The notes beneath the pieces are model-generated. The model was not told where the DNA came from and made no database searches. It worked only from the letters and a program-made list of their open reading frames with translations. A program made the translations under genes and the position numbers. 61,985 bases of DNA from Steroidobacteraceae bacterium (GTDB lineage: Bacteria > Pseudomonadota > Gammaproteobacteria > Steroidobacterales > Steroidobacteraceae): positions 1 to 61,985 of the forward strand of contig JAFMKA010000005.1 of NCBI GenBank assembly GCA_017853175.1. The letters run 5' to 3'. Positions 18,653 to 27,025 of this stretch are shown here, one piece after another (position 1 is the stretch's first letter; each line of letters starts with the position of its first letter).

Positions 18653-19405
18653 ATGCCGGCCGCGGTCAGTTTTCTGGCCTTACGAGGGGTCCCCGAGATT
18701 AAGGCGGGTGACGATCTTGCCGCGATCATTCGTGCGGCACTTCGCCAGACGGGTCTGCAACTCGAGTCCGGAGATTTACTCGTCGTTGCTCAGAAGATCG
18801 TGTCTAAGTCGGAAGGCCGGCTGGTTCGTCTCTCCGAGATTGCGCCCTCGCTCGAGGCGCAGGCGTTGGCGCTCAAAGTTCAAAAAGATCCGCGGTTCGT
18901 CGAGCTCGTGCTGCGCGAATCCGACGAAGTGCTGCGTGCGGTGCCCAATATTCTCATCACGCGCCATCGCTGCGGATGGGTGATGGCGAACGCCGGAATC
19001 GATCGATCCAACATTCCAGATGCCGAAGATCAGGTGCTGCTGCTCCCGCAGGATTGCGACGCGTCGGCTCGTCGCTTGCGCGAGGCGCTCGCCCCCGAGC
19101 ATCCGGCGGTGATCATCAGTGACAGTTTCGGACGACCCTGGCGCGAGGGTACGGTGAACGTGGCCTTAGGGGTGGCCGGCTACACCGGAGTACTCGATTT
19201 GCGTGGGACGACTGATCGTCAGGGAAGAACGCTGCAAAGCACTCAAATCGCTTTAGCAGACGCCGTGGCGGCGGGTGCCGGACTCGTCATGGGCGAGTCG
19301 ACCGAGGGTATTCCGGTCACGCTCGTACGCGGACTGGACTTTTCGTGGCCGCTGTCGGATGGTCAGTCCATCGTACGACCGAGCGAGGGGGATCTTTTTC
19401 GGTGA
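18653..19405 (+). CDS. cofE: Coenzyme F420-0:L-glutamate ligase
   Basis: A 250-residue CofE protein that adds gamma-linked glutamates to F420-0 using GTP. The N-terminus ([17 protein letters not shown]), [11 protein letters not shown], the metal-binding region [16 protein letters not shown], and the stretch [22 protein letters not shown] are family signatures. It is a single domain: the nitroreductase-like C-terminal domain of actinobacterial FbiB is absent. The stop overlaps the GTG start of cofD by three bases, so translation is probably coupled. Confidence 0.95.
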   Translation: MPAAVSFLALRGVPEIKAGDDLAAIIRAALRQTGLQLESGDLLVVAQKIVSKSEGRLVRLSEIAPSLEAQALALKVQKDPRFVELVLRESDEVLRAVPNILITRHRCGWVMANAGIDRSNIPDAEDQVLLLPQDCDASARRLREALAPEHPAVIISDSFGRPWREGTVNVALGVAGYTGVLDLRGTTDRQGRTLQSTQIALADAVAAGAGLVMGESTEGIPVTLVRGLDFSWPLSDGQSIVRPSEGDLFR

Positions 19406-20430
19406 AGCCGGCGATCAAAGTGCTGGCGTTGTCGGGTGGCGTCGGGGGTGCCAAGCTCGCGCTCGGCCTATCGCGTCTTGTTGAACCCGGCGAGCTCGCG
19501 ATTTTGGTCAATACGGGCGATGACTTCGAGCATCTCGGGCTGCGGATCTGCCCTGATCTCGATACCGTGTTGTACACCCTCGCAGGCGTGGTCCATCCGG
19601 AGCAAGGTTGGGGTCGTGCCGACGAATCTTTCGGTTTCATGGACGAGTTGCGACGTCAGGGTGGCCCCGATTGGTTCCTGCTCGGTGACCGTGATCTCGT
19701 GCTTCACGTCGAACGTACCCGCCGACTCGCCGAAGGCGAACGACTGACGCAGATCATGAGCGAATTCGCGAGCCGCTTCGGTGTCGCGAGTCGCTTGCTT
19801 CCGATGAGCGATGCGCCCATCAGCACTTTATTAGAGACGGACGCGGGCGCCCTCGAGTTTCAGCATTACTTTGTTCGTCTGCGTTCGATCCCCAAGGTTC
19901 AAAAATTACATTACGCCGGCGCGGCGCAGGCGAGACCGACCGACGAGGTGCTTGATTTGCTGCGTAGCCGATCGCTCGAGGCGATCATCGTGTGTCCGTC
20001 CAATCCGTATCTCAGTATCGACCCTATTCTCGCGGTGCCGGGGTTGCGTATGGCGCTGCGAGCGGCGCGGGTGCCGATCGTCGCGGTATCGCCGCTGATC
20101 GCCGGTCGAGCGATCAAGGGACCGACCACAAAAATCATGAATGAGCTCGGAATCGCTGCCGACGCGCTGGCCATCGCGCGTCATTACTCGGGTTTGATCG
20201 ATGGTCTGCTCGTGGATGAGATTGATGCAAACGCAGAGACGCTCCGTGCCCTCGCGCAAACCGGAATACGAGTCGGCGTGACGCGCACACTCATGAAGAC
20301 ACTCGACGATCGAGAGCGCGTCGCCGACGCGGCGCTCGCGCTCGCCGCCGAGGTTGCATCAGCGCGCGGGGCCGGCACGGGCACGGCCTATCCGAGCGCA
20401 GCGCCCATCGATGCGCGGAGCGTAGGCTGA
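19402..20430 (+). CDS. cofD: 2-phospho-L-lactate transferase (CofD/FbiA)
   Basis: A 342-residue CofD/FbiA protein that transfers the phospholactyl (or related) group from the GDP-activated intermediate to FO, giving F420-0. The GDP-binding N-terminus is SGGVGGAK (residues 11-18). LVNTGDDFEHLGLRICPDLD, DESFGFMDELRR and CPSNPYLSIDPILAVPG are family motifs. The GTG start at 19402 overlaps the cofE stop; earlier in-frame codons lie inside cofE. The stop shares one base with the ATG of the cofCGH gene (TGATG). Confidence 0.96.
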   Translation: MKPAIKVLALSGGVGGAKLALGLSRLVEPGELAILVNTGDDFEHLGLRICPDLDTVLYTLAGVVHPEQGWGRADESFGFMDELRRQGGPDWFLLGDRDLVLHVERTRRLAEGERLTQIMSEFASRFGVASRLLPMSDAPISTLLETDAGALEFQHYFVRLRSIPKVQKLHYAGAAQARPTDEVLDLLRSRSLEAIIVCPSNPYLSIDPILAVPGLRMALRAARVPIVAVSPLIAGRAIKGPTTKIMNELGIAADALAIARHYSGLIDGLLVDEIDANAETLRALAQTGIRVGVTRTLMKTLDDRERVADAALALAAEVASARGAGTGTAYPSAAPIDARSVG

Positions 20431-23369
20431 TGCGGGTCGTCGCGGTCGTACCGGTGCGTTCGCCTCGTGAAGGTAAGTCGAGGCTCTCGAGTGTCTTGTC
20501 GGTCGCTCGGCGATCGGCTCTGGTGCAGTCGATGCTGGCGCGCGTGCTGACCGCGCTGATGGGCGCACGGAAGATCGATCGTATCGTCATCGTAAGTCCT
20601 GAAGATCGTGTCGAAGTGCCGCCGGGTGTCGACTTGCTGCAGGATCACGGCACAGGGCTCAATGCGGCGGTTCAGTTGGCCCAACAGTCACTGACCGAAC
20701 GTTTCGACGCCATGCTCGTAGTCGCGGCGGATGCGCCCCAGGTGACCGCCGAAGAAATCGATCGATTGATTGATCGGGCAGCGACAGAGCAGGTGGTCGT
20801 CGTGCCTGATCGGCACGGCGAGGGCACCAATGCCCTGTGGATGACCTTACCTTCGACGTTGTTACCTCAATATGGCGCCCGCAGTGCCGATGCGCACCTC
20901 GAAGCCGCGATCAAATTGGGACTGCGGGTCGCGCGCATCGAGATTCCTGGCCTCTCTCATGACGTCGACGTACCCGATGACCTGCAGGCTGAGCCTATGC
21001 CAGCCGATCAGGCTCGCTTACTCGCTGAGGAGAGTGATCTGCCTGGGCTGCTGCAACGAGCTCGTGATCTCACCCTCGATGGCTTTGGTGTGCGAGTGGG
21101 CTACTCGCGCAAGGTATTCATCCCGCTGACGAAATTTTGTCGCGACGTTTGTCACTATTGCACGTTTGCGGCACCGCCCAAAAAAGGTCAGCGTGCCTAT
21201 CTCACGATTGACGAAGTGCTCGATCTCGCGCGTCAAGGTGCGGCGGCGGGGTGTAATGAGGCGCTCTTTACGCTCGGTGATAAACCGGAGCTGCGATACG
21301 CGTCGGCTCGCGCCGAGCTTGCAGCGCTTGGATATTCGAGCACGCTCGAGTACCTCGAGCATTGTGCACGGCGCGTGTTCGAGGAAACGGGTTTACTGCC
21401 GCATCTCAATCCCGGCGTAATGACCCGAGAAGATATGCGCCGGCTTCGGGCGGTGTCGGCCTCGATGGGAATCATGATGGAAAGCGGATCCCTACGCCTG
21501 TCTCAGAAAGGCGGACCGCATCACCGATCGCCCGACAAACATCCCGCTGTGAGGTTCGAGACGCTCGAGACGGCGGGGGAGTTATCAATTCCGTTCACGA
21601 CCGGGTTGCTGATTGGTATCGGTGAGACACGACTCGAACGTATCGAGACGCTGCTCGCGATCCGCGAGTCACACCTTCGGCATGGGCACGTGCAAGAGAT
21701 CATCATCCAAAACTTTCGCGCTAAGCCCGGTACGCGAATGGCGATGGCGTTCGAACCGTCGCTCGAAGAGTTGCAATGGACGATCGCGGTCGCTCGGCGG
21801 ATTTTCGGATCGTCGATGTCCATCCAGGCGCCGCCGAACTTGAGTGCGGGCTCGTTGCAGGCTTTGGTCGATGCGGGCATCAATGATTGGGGCGGCGTCT
21901 CACCGGTCACGCCCGACCATGTCAATCCGGAGGCGCCGTGGCCCGAGCTCGAGACGCTCGATCGACTGACCGCCGCGGCAGGTCGCAAGCTCGTTCAGCG
22001 TTTGCCCATCGTCCCCTCGCATGCTCTCGAGGCGCGTTGGATCGATCCGACCCTGCGCACAGCCGTGTTACACCGAGTCGACGCCTCGGGGTATGTGCGT
22101 GAGCCGAATTGGCACGCTGGAGCCGGTGGTGCGCCTCCCGCGGATTACGTCGCGTTGGCGAGTGCTGCGCGCCCTGCGGGCCCGGTCTCGCCGCGCGTCG
22201 CTGCGGCGATTCGTCGTTGCCTCGACGGAGACGCACCCGATGAAGAAAATCTCGCGAGACTCTTTACAGCCGATGGCGCCGACTTTCAGGCGGTGATCAA
22301 CGCCGCCGACGGGCTACGCCGATCGGTGAGCGGCGAGTCGGTGAGTTACGTCATTAACCGTAATATCAACTACACGAACATCTGCAGCTATTCGTGTGGG
22401 TTTTGCGCGTTCGCGAAGGGTCGTAGTGCACGAGCACTGCGCGGCCCGGGTTACGTTCTCGATTTCGAAGAAATTGGCGAGCGGGTTGCCGAGGCTCGGT
22501 CGCGCGGTGCCACTGAAGTGTGTCTGCAAGGCGGGATCCATCCGTCATTTACCGGCGAGACCTATCTCGAAATCGTTCGCACGGCCCGTCGTGCAGCGCC
22601 CGACATTCACATCCACGCCTTTTCACCACTCGAAGTGACGCATGGGGCCCGGACGCTCGGCCTTTCGGTGCGTGAGTATCTGGCGCGTCTGGCCGAGGAG
22701 GGTCTGCGTACCTTGCCCGGCACCGCAGCCGAAATTCTTTGTGATGAGGTGCGAGCGGTGATCTGCCCTGACAAACTCGATACGCAAGCTTGGTTAGGGG
22801 TCATGCGCGATGCGCACTCCATTGGCTTGCGTAGCACGGCCACCATCATGTTCGGGCATGTCGATACGCCGCGGCACTGGGCACGCCATCTGCTCGAGAT
22901 TCGGCGACTGCAGCTGCAGACACACGGCTTTACCGAATTCGTGCCGTTGCCATTCGTGCACATGGAGGCTCCGATCTGGCGCAAGGGTCTCGCTCGAAGT
23001 GGTCCGAGCTGGCGTGAGTCGTTGTTGATGCATGCTGTGGCACGCCTCGCGCTCGAGCCCGTGATCCGTAATATTCAGGCATCCTGGGTGAAGCTGGGTC
23101 GCGAGGGTGCTCTCGAGGCGTTGCGTGCGGGCGCAAACGATCTCGGTGGCGTGCTCATGAACGAGTCGATCACGCGCGCGGCAGGAGGCGTCAACGGACA
23201 GGAAATGGACGCGAACTCGATGGAGCAGGCGATTCGTGCCATCGGGCGGGTGCCGCGTCAGCGCAGCACGTTGTACGGCGATATAACGACGAAACGCTCA
23301 GCGCAGCTTCGGGATGACGTGCTGACCGATGATGTCGAGCGCCTCCATCGGGTCGTCATGCAGGCGTAA
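20430..23369 (+). CDS. cofC-cofG-cofH: Three-domain F420 enzyme: CofC guanylyltransferase fused to CofG-CofH FO synthase
   Basis: One uninterrupted 979-residue frame. Residues about 1-195 are CofC, the guanylyltransferase for phospholactate, PEP or phosphoglycerate (VVPVRSPREGKSRL, VVAADAPQVT, DRHGEGTNAL, SHDVDVPDDL). Residues about 205-570 are CofG with radical-SAM cysteines 237, 241 and 244 (CRDVCHYC). Residues about 590-979 are CofH with cysteines 652, 656 and 659 (CSYSCGFC). The last two make FO (7,8-didemethyl-8-hydroxy-5-deazariboflavin) from tyrosine and a ribityl-aminouracil, in the order of actinobacterial FbiC. The CofC fusion at the front is unusual. The last 20 or so residues after TLYG exceed the usual CofH end and overlap the convergent LLM gene. 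Confidence 0.95.
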   Translation: MRVVAVVPVRSPREGKSRLSSVLSVARRSALVQSMLARVLTALMGARKIDRIVIVSPEDRVEVPPGVDLLQDHGTGLNAAVQLAQQSLTERFDAMLVVAADAPQVTAEEIDRLIDRAATEQVVVVPDRHGEGTNALWMTLPSTLLPQYGARSADAHLEAAIKLGLRVARIEIPGLSHDVDVPDDLQAEPMPADQARLLAEESDLPGLLQRARDLTLDGFGVRVGYSRKVFIPLTKFCRDVCHYCTFAAPPKKGQRAYLTIDEVLDLARQGAAAGCNEALFTLGDKPELRYASARAELAALGYSSTLEYLEHCARRVFEETGLLPHLNPGVMTREDMRRLRAVSASMGIMMESGSLRLSQKGGPHHRSPDKHPAVRFETLETAGELSIPFTTGLLIGIGETRLERIETLLAIRESHLRHGHVQEIIIQNFRAKPGTRMAMAFEPSLEELQWTIAVARRIFGSSMSIQAPPNLSAGSLQALVDAGINDWGGVSPVTPDHVNPEAPWPELETLDRLTAAAGRKLVQRLPIVPSHALEARWIDPTLRTAVLHRVDASGYVREPNWHAGAGGAPPADYVALASAARPAGPVSPRVAAAIRRCLDGDAPDEENLARLFTADGADFQAVINAADGLRRSVSGESVSYVINRNINYTNICSYSCGFCAFAKGRSARALRGPGYVLDFEEIGERVAEARSRGATEVCLQGGIHPSFTGETYLEIVRTARRAAPDIHIHAFSPLEVTHGARTLGLSVREYLARLAEEGLRTLPGTAAEILCDEVRAVICPDKLDTQAWLGVMRDAHSIGLRSTATIMFGHVDTPRHWARHLLEIRRLQLQTHGFTEFVPLPFVHMEAPIWRKGLARSGPSWRESLLMHAVARLALEPVIRNIQASWVKLGREGALEALRAGANDLGGVLMNESITRAAGGVNGQEMDANSMEQAIRAIGRVPRQRSTLYGDITTKRSAQLRDDVLTDDVERLHRVVMQA

Positions 23370-24323
23370 CGCGCATTCGGTTAATCCGGCCTTGGCAAAC
23401 AGACGGAATCGCTCGATCTCGCGATCGAGATCTTCGAGACCGCCCGTCGACGTAAAGTATTCACAGAGGCGGTTCGGAATCTCCTCCGGAATGCCTTGTA
23501 CGTTGCCTGATCGATCAAACCACGCTGCGACGAATTTGTCGTAGTGGTCGCGTACGAGTTGCGCTTCGTCTTCCGGCAGACACTGCATGATGAGTTCTTT
23601 TTGAAGCTTGATGGCACGCCACGGCAGTTCACGACGTGACTCCCGATAGCCCTCGGCGCGGTCTCGCTTGAGGTGCCACGCCCAAAAAGTGTTGGTGCGT
23701 AGGGTCGGCATGTCGGGCTCGCGCTTTGCAGCGCCCTCCATGACTTCTTTCATCGCCGTGGCCATGACTTCGGGCGGCGTACAGCCGATGAAGACGCCAT
23801 CGGAGACCCGTGCCTCCATGCGCATCATCTGGCCTCGATACGCCGTGCCATACACGAGAGGCGGTGTCGGAGCTTTTAGCCAGCCGTAGGCGCAGGGCAG
23901 GTTGACGACGAAATCGTCACCCTTGTAACCCTTGGCGAGTTTGCCCCGACCGGCGCCCCGAACGATCTCGATGCCCTCTCGGACCGCGCGGACGATTTTC
24001 TCGGGCCGTTCGATGCCCATGCAGTCGATGTTTCCTTCGCCCGCACCCATGGCGATGAGCGCGCGCCCACCCGCAAATTCATTGAGCGAGAGCAGGCTGT
24101 TGGCGATCTTGAGCGGGTGCATCTCGAAGGGGCTGACGGCCAACGGCCCGAGCAGCAGCTTCGAGGTCGATTGCGCGAGCGGAACCATCGACAAGAAACA
24201 GTCCCAATGCGCGAAATAGTTTGAACTCCAAAGGGCTCTGACCCCATAACGCTCGGCTTTTTGGCCTAATTCGGCCACTTGAGCAGGGGTGAGGTCGGGT
24301 TCGAGGATGATATCGATATCCAT
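23298..24323 (-). CDS. LLM-class (luciferase-like) oxidoreductase, probably F420-dependent
   Basis: A TIM-barrel luciferase-like monooxygenase-family protein of 341 residues from ATG 24323 (MDIDIILEPDLTPAQVAELGQ). SSNYFAHWDCFLSM, LGPLAVSPFEMHPLKIANSLLSLNEFAGGRALIAMGAGEG and RVSDGVFIGCTPPE are typical of F420-using members such as Mer-like reductases. FMN-dependent relatives share the fold, so F420 use is inferred from the neighbouring F420 genes. The frame is open to 24434, but the extension has no family similarity. Its last 72 bases overlap the end of cofCGH on the opposite strand. The substrate is unknown. Confidence 0.85.
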   Translation of the reverse strand: MDIDIILEPDLTPAQVAELGQKAERYGVRALWSSNYFAHWDCFLSMVPLAQSTSKLLLGPLAVSPFEMHPLKIANSLLSLNEFAGGRALIAMGAGEGNIDCMGIERPEKIVRAVREGIEIVRGAGRGKLAKGYKGDDFVVNLPCAYGWLKAPTPPLVYGTAYRGQMMRMEARVSDGVFIGCTPPEVMATAMKEVMEGAAKREPDMPTLRTNTFWAWHLKRDRAEGYRESRRELPWRAIKLQKELIMQCLPEDEAQLVRDHYDKFVAAWFDRSGNVQGIPEEIPNRLCEYFTSTGGLEDLDREIERFRLFAKAGLTECALRLHDDPMEALDIIGQHVIPKLR

Positions 24324-24460
24324 ATCCCCGAGACTATCCAAACCCGAGAGGGGCTGCAGCCAGACCCGCTCGCGCTGCGCATCACGCGGGCAGGGCGCCT
24401 CGGGAGGGAACTTCCGACGCTCGCCATCGTCCATCCCGTTAACAAGGAGGTCGCTCCCCC

Positions 24461-25402
24461 TTGAACATCAACGAACAACGTGCCGTACTCAACATCATGA
24501 TTCATGCGGCGCTGGCCGATGGACGTAAGTCCGAGGACGAGCGCACCGCGATCCGCGACGCGGCAGAGTCTTTGGTCACCTCAGGCGGTGCGACGCTCGC
24601 AGGCGTCTATCAAGACGTTCTGCTTAAGCGGGTGACGCTCGAGTCTGCCGCCGCCGCATTACCCGAGCTCGAGCATCGGCAGCTCGCCTATGAAATGGCG
24701 GTCTGCGTCATCGATGCCGATGGGGTGCAAAGCGAAGGAGAGACGGCGTTTTTGGTGTCCCTGCGCCAACGCCTCGGTCTTGAAGGCGATGAGACCGCAA
24801 ACACCGCCGCCTCGCGGGCAGACGCGATCGCTGCAGCGGCCTACGCGCCCGCGGCCGTGCCCAGTGCGACGTCCACCCTCAATACAACGTCCGACGCGGC
24901 GCTCGATAAGCGCATCCTCAACTACGCCATTCTCAACGGTGCGCTGGAGCTTCTGCCGCAGTCCTGGGCGTCGATGGCCATCATTCCGCTGCAGGTTCGA
25001 ATGGTGTATCGCATCGGGCAGTCTTATGGTGTCAACCTCGATCAAGGGCACATCAAAGAATTTCTCGCGACGCTCGGTGTGGGGTTGACCTCGCAATATG
25101 TCGAGCAGATCGGTCGAAAACTGGTCGGCGGACTGCTCGGGAAGGCGGCCGGCGGCATGATCGGCGGGCTGGGCCGCGCGGCAACGGGCATGGCGTTTTC
25201 ATTTGCGACGACGTACGCCCTCGGGCATCTCGCAAAGCGGTACTACGCGGGCGGGCGGGTGATGTCGACGGCCTTGCTGCGCAGCACGTACCAAGATTTA
25301 TTGGCTTCGGCGAAGGGTACTCAGCAGCAGTACATTCCAGCCATACGCGAGCGTGCGAGCACCTTGACCCCGACCGAGGTCATGCGCCTCGTCAAAGAGT
25401 GA
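24461..25402 (+). CDS. TerB-like / DUF697 domain protein
   Basis: A 313-residue protein starting at TTG 24461, which is fixed by a perfect AAGGAGGTC ribosome-binding site at 24444-24452. Residues about 1-110 resemble TerB (tellurite-resistance-like, metal-binding helical) domains: acidic pairs in ADGRKSEDERTAI and IDADGVQSEGETAFL. An Ala/Thr-rich linker follows (about 115-150). The C-terminal part (QVRMVYRIGQSYGV, then LGKAAGGMIGGLGRAATGMAFSFATTYALGHLAKRYY) resembles DUF697, with a glycine-rich membrane-embedded stretch. Function is unknown. The gene stands between two minus-strand genes. Confidence 0.75.
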   Translation: MNINEQRAVLNIMIHAALADGRKSEDERTAIRDAAESLVTSGGATLAGVYQDVLLKRVTLESAAAALPELEHRQLAYEMAVCVIDADGVQSEGETAFLVSLRQRLGLEGDETANTAASRADAIAAAAYAPAAVPSATSTLNTTSDAALDKRILNYAILNGALELLPQSWASMAIIPLQVRMVYRIGQSYGVNLDQGHIKEFLATLGVGLTSQYVEQIGRKLVGGLLGKAAGGMIGGLGRAATGMAFSFATTYALGHLAKRYYAGGRVMSTALLRSTYQDLLASAKGTQQQYIPAIRERASTLTPTEVMRLVKE

Positions 25403-25417
25403 TCAAGGCCGAGGGCG

Positions 25418-26086
25418 TCAGATCAGGCCGCGATCCTGGGCGCGGGTGACGGCCTGCACTTGCGAGTGCACATCCAGTTTTCGATAGAGATTTCGGATGT
25501 GGGTCTGGACTGTCGATATGGCGATGCTCATTTCTTTGCCCGCCTCGGCATAGCTTCTCCCGCAAGAGAGGTGCTTGAGCAACTCGAGTTCTTTCGGGGT
25601 CAACTCCGCGAGATCAGTCGCCTTGTCTCGGGCGCCTGCGAGCTTGAAAAGATAGCGGGCGAGCGCCGGGCTGATCGGGTAATTGCCCTGCAGCGTCTGC
25701 TGCAGCGCCTCCGCAATTTCCGTGGTGCTGTCATCTTTGAGAATGTATCCACGCGCCCCCGCGCGGATCGCCGCAAGGACGCTGCGTTCCGCTGAGATGA
25801 CCGAGACCACCATGATCGGCACGTCGGGGTGCTTTTCGCGCACGCGACTGACGACCTCGATGCCGCTGATATCGGGCAGACCGATATCGATGAGTGCGAG
25901 ATCGACTCGCGCGTCGGGCGCATCGAGGTAACGAAGGCCGTCGGCAGCATTGCGGAAACACGCCGCTTCCCAATTCCCGCCCAAGTTCTTGATCGCCTCG
26001 CGCATCGATGACTCGAAAGCCGGGTCATCTTCAACAACCAGGGCCATCGGGCTTCGCCCGGATCCGACAACATCAAGAGGACTCAT
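25418..26086 (-). CDS. Response regulator, NarL/FixJ (LuxR-HTH) type
   Basis: A 222-residue two-domain regulator. The receiver domain has the acidic pocket near VVEDDP, the phospho-acceptor in LALIDIGLPD and the conserved Lys in ILKDDST. A LuxR-type helix-turn-helix follows (LTPKELELLKHLSCGRSYAEAGKEM, then TVQTHIRNLYRKLDVHSQVQA). No histidine kinase gene is nearby, so the partner and targets cannot be read here. It is convergent with the TerB-like gene (15-base gap). Starts at 26086 or at a Met 13 codons later are both possible. Confidence 0.88.
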   Translation of the reverse strand: MSPLDVVGSGRSPMALVVEDDPAFESSMREAIKNLGGNWEAACFRNAADGLRYLDAPDARVDLALIDIGLPDISGIEVVSRVREKHPDVPIMVVSVISAERSVLAAIRAGARGYILKDDSTTEIAEALQQTLQGNYPISPALARYLFKLAGARDKATDLAELTPKELELLKHLSCGRSYAEAGKEMSIAISTVQTHIRNLYRKLDVHSQVQAVTRAQDRGLI

Positions 26087-26147
26087 GGGTCGCTAGTTTA
26101 TGGGGGTCATGGGAGAAGCGGGGGATTTCATCTGAGAGATCCCATTT

Positions 26148-26957
26148 TCATGTGATCTCACTCGGCTTCTCAAAACCGAACTTCGCAAAAAACTTTTGGC
26201 CTTCAGGGCTCGATAAAAAATCGAGATAACCCGCTGCCAGCCTGTGAGCCTCTCGAGTGAGCGCGGCGGGGTACTCGATGGGTGAGTGAAGGGAGGGTTC
26301 GAGCATGGTGACGACCCTGACGCGAGGTTCCGCCCTGGCATCCGTCGCATACACGATGCCGAGCGGCGCTTCACCGCGCGCGACGAGTAAGGTCGCCACT
26401 CGCGAATTTTCCGCTCGTGCAAGGCGCGGCTCAAAAGTTTGCCACTTACCGAGAGCACGGAGCGCCTCACGTGCGTAGCGTCCAAGCGGTACGAAGTCGG
26501 GATCTCCCGTCGCGAGCCGCCCGCGTCCGATTGCCGAAGCCCAATTACGCGGATCCACTCTCGGGCGGGACGCAGGTTGGATCAGAACTAAGCGATTGCC
26601 GGCAAGCTGGCGCTCCGTCCGCGCGTCGATTCGTTGCGCTCGGCGGAGTTCCTCCATCCACTTTTTATCCGCGGAGATGAAGACATCCACTCTCGCGCCT
26701 GATTCGATCTGCCGAGCGAGTTGAGCGCTCGATGCAAAGGAGTATTTGACCTCGACGCCGGTTCTTCGGGTGAACGCCTTACCGGCTTCCATTAACGCCT
26801 CGCTCATCGAGATGGCTGCAAAAACCGTCACCGAAGGCGGTGATGAAGCGTGTATCGACGACTCGGTCGCGTTGAGGGGTGCAGCGAGCCACCCGGCGAT
26901 CAGCGATATTCCGAGCGCGATCGAGATCCGGCATCTTGAGATCAAGGGGCTGCGCAT
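26148..26957 (-). CDS. modA: Molybdate-type ABC transporter substrate-binding protein (ModA-like)
   Basis: A 269-residue protein with an N-terminal signal peptide (ISIALGISLIAGWLAAPLNA). The mature part has the ModA patterns VTVFAAISMSEALMEAGKAF, YSFASSAQLARQIESGARVDVFISAD and GEAPLGIVYATDA. It binds molybdate or tungstate in the periplasm in known cases. No permease (modB) or ATPase (modC) gene is next to it, so it is an orphan in this window. A TAGAAT box lies six bases before ATG 26957. It is divergent from the S66 peptidase gene. Confidence 0.85.
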   Translation of the reverse strand: MRSPLISRCRISIALGISLIAGWLAAPLNATESSIHASSPPSVTVFAAISMSEALMEAGKAFTRRTGVEVKYSFASSAQLARQIESGARVDVFISADKKWMEELRRAQRIDARTERQLAGNRLVLIQPASRPRVDPRNWASAIGRGRLATGDPDFVPLGRYAREALRALGKWQTFEPRLARAENSRVATLLVARGEAPLGIVYATDARAEPRVRVVTMLEPSLHSPIEYPAALTREAHRLAAGYLDFLSSPEGQKFFAKFGFEKPSEIT

Positions 26958-27025
26958 CCGCCTATTCTAGTCGCGCGTATACTTCGGGCGCGGCCTACAC
27001 AGGGTCGAAGTGAAGGGGGATTACG

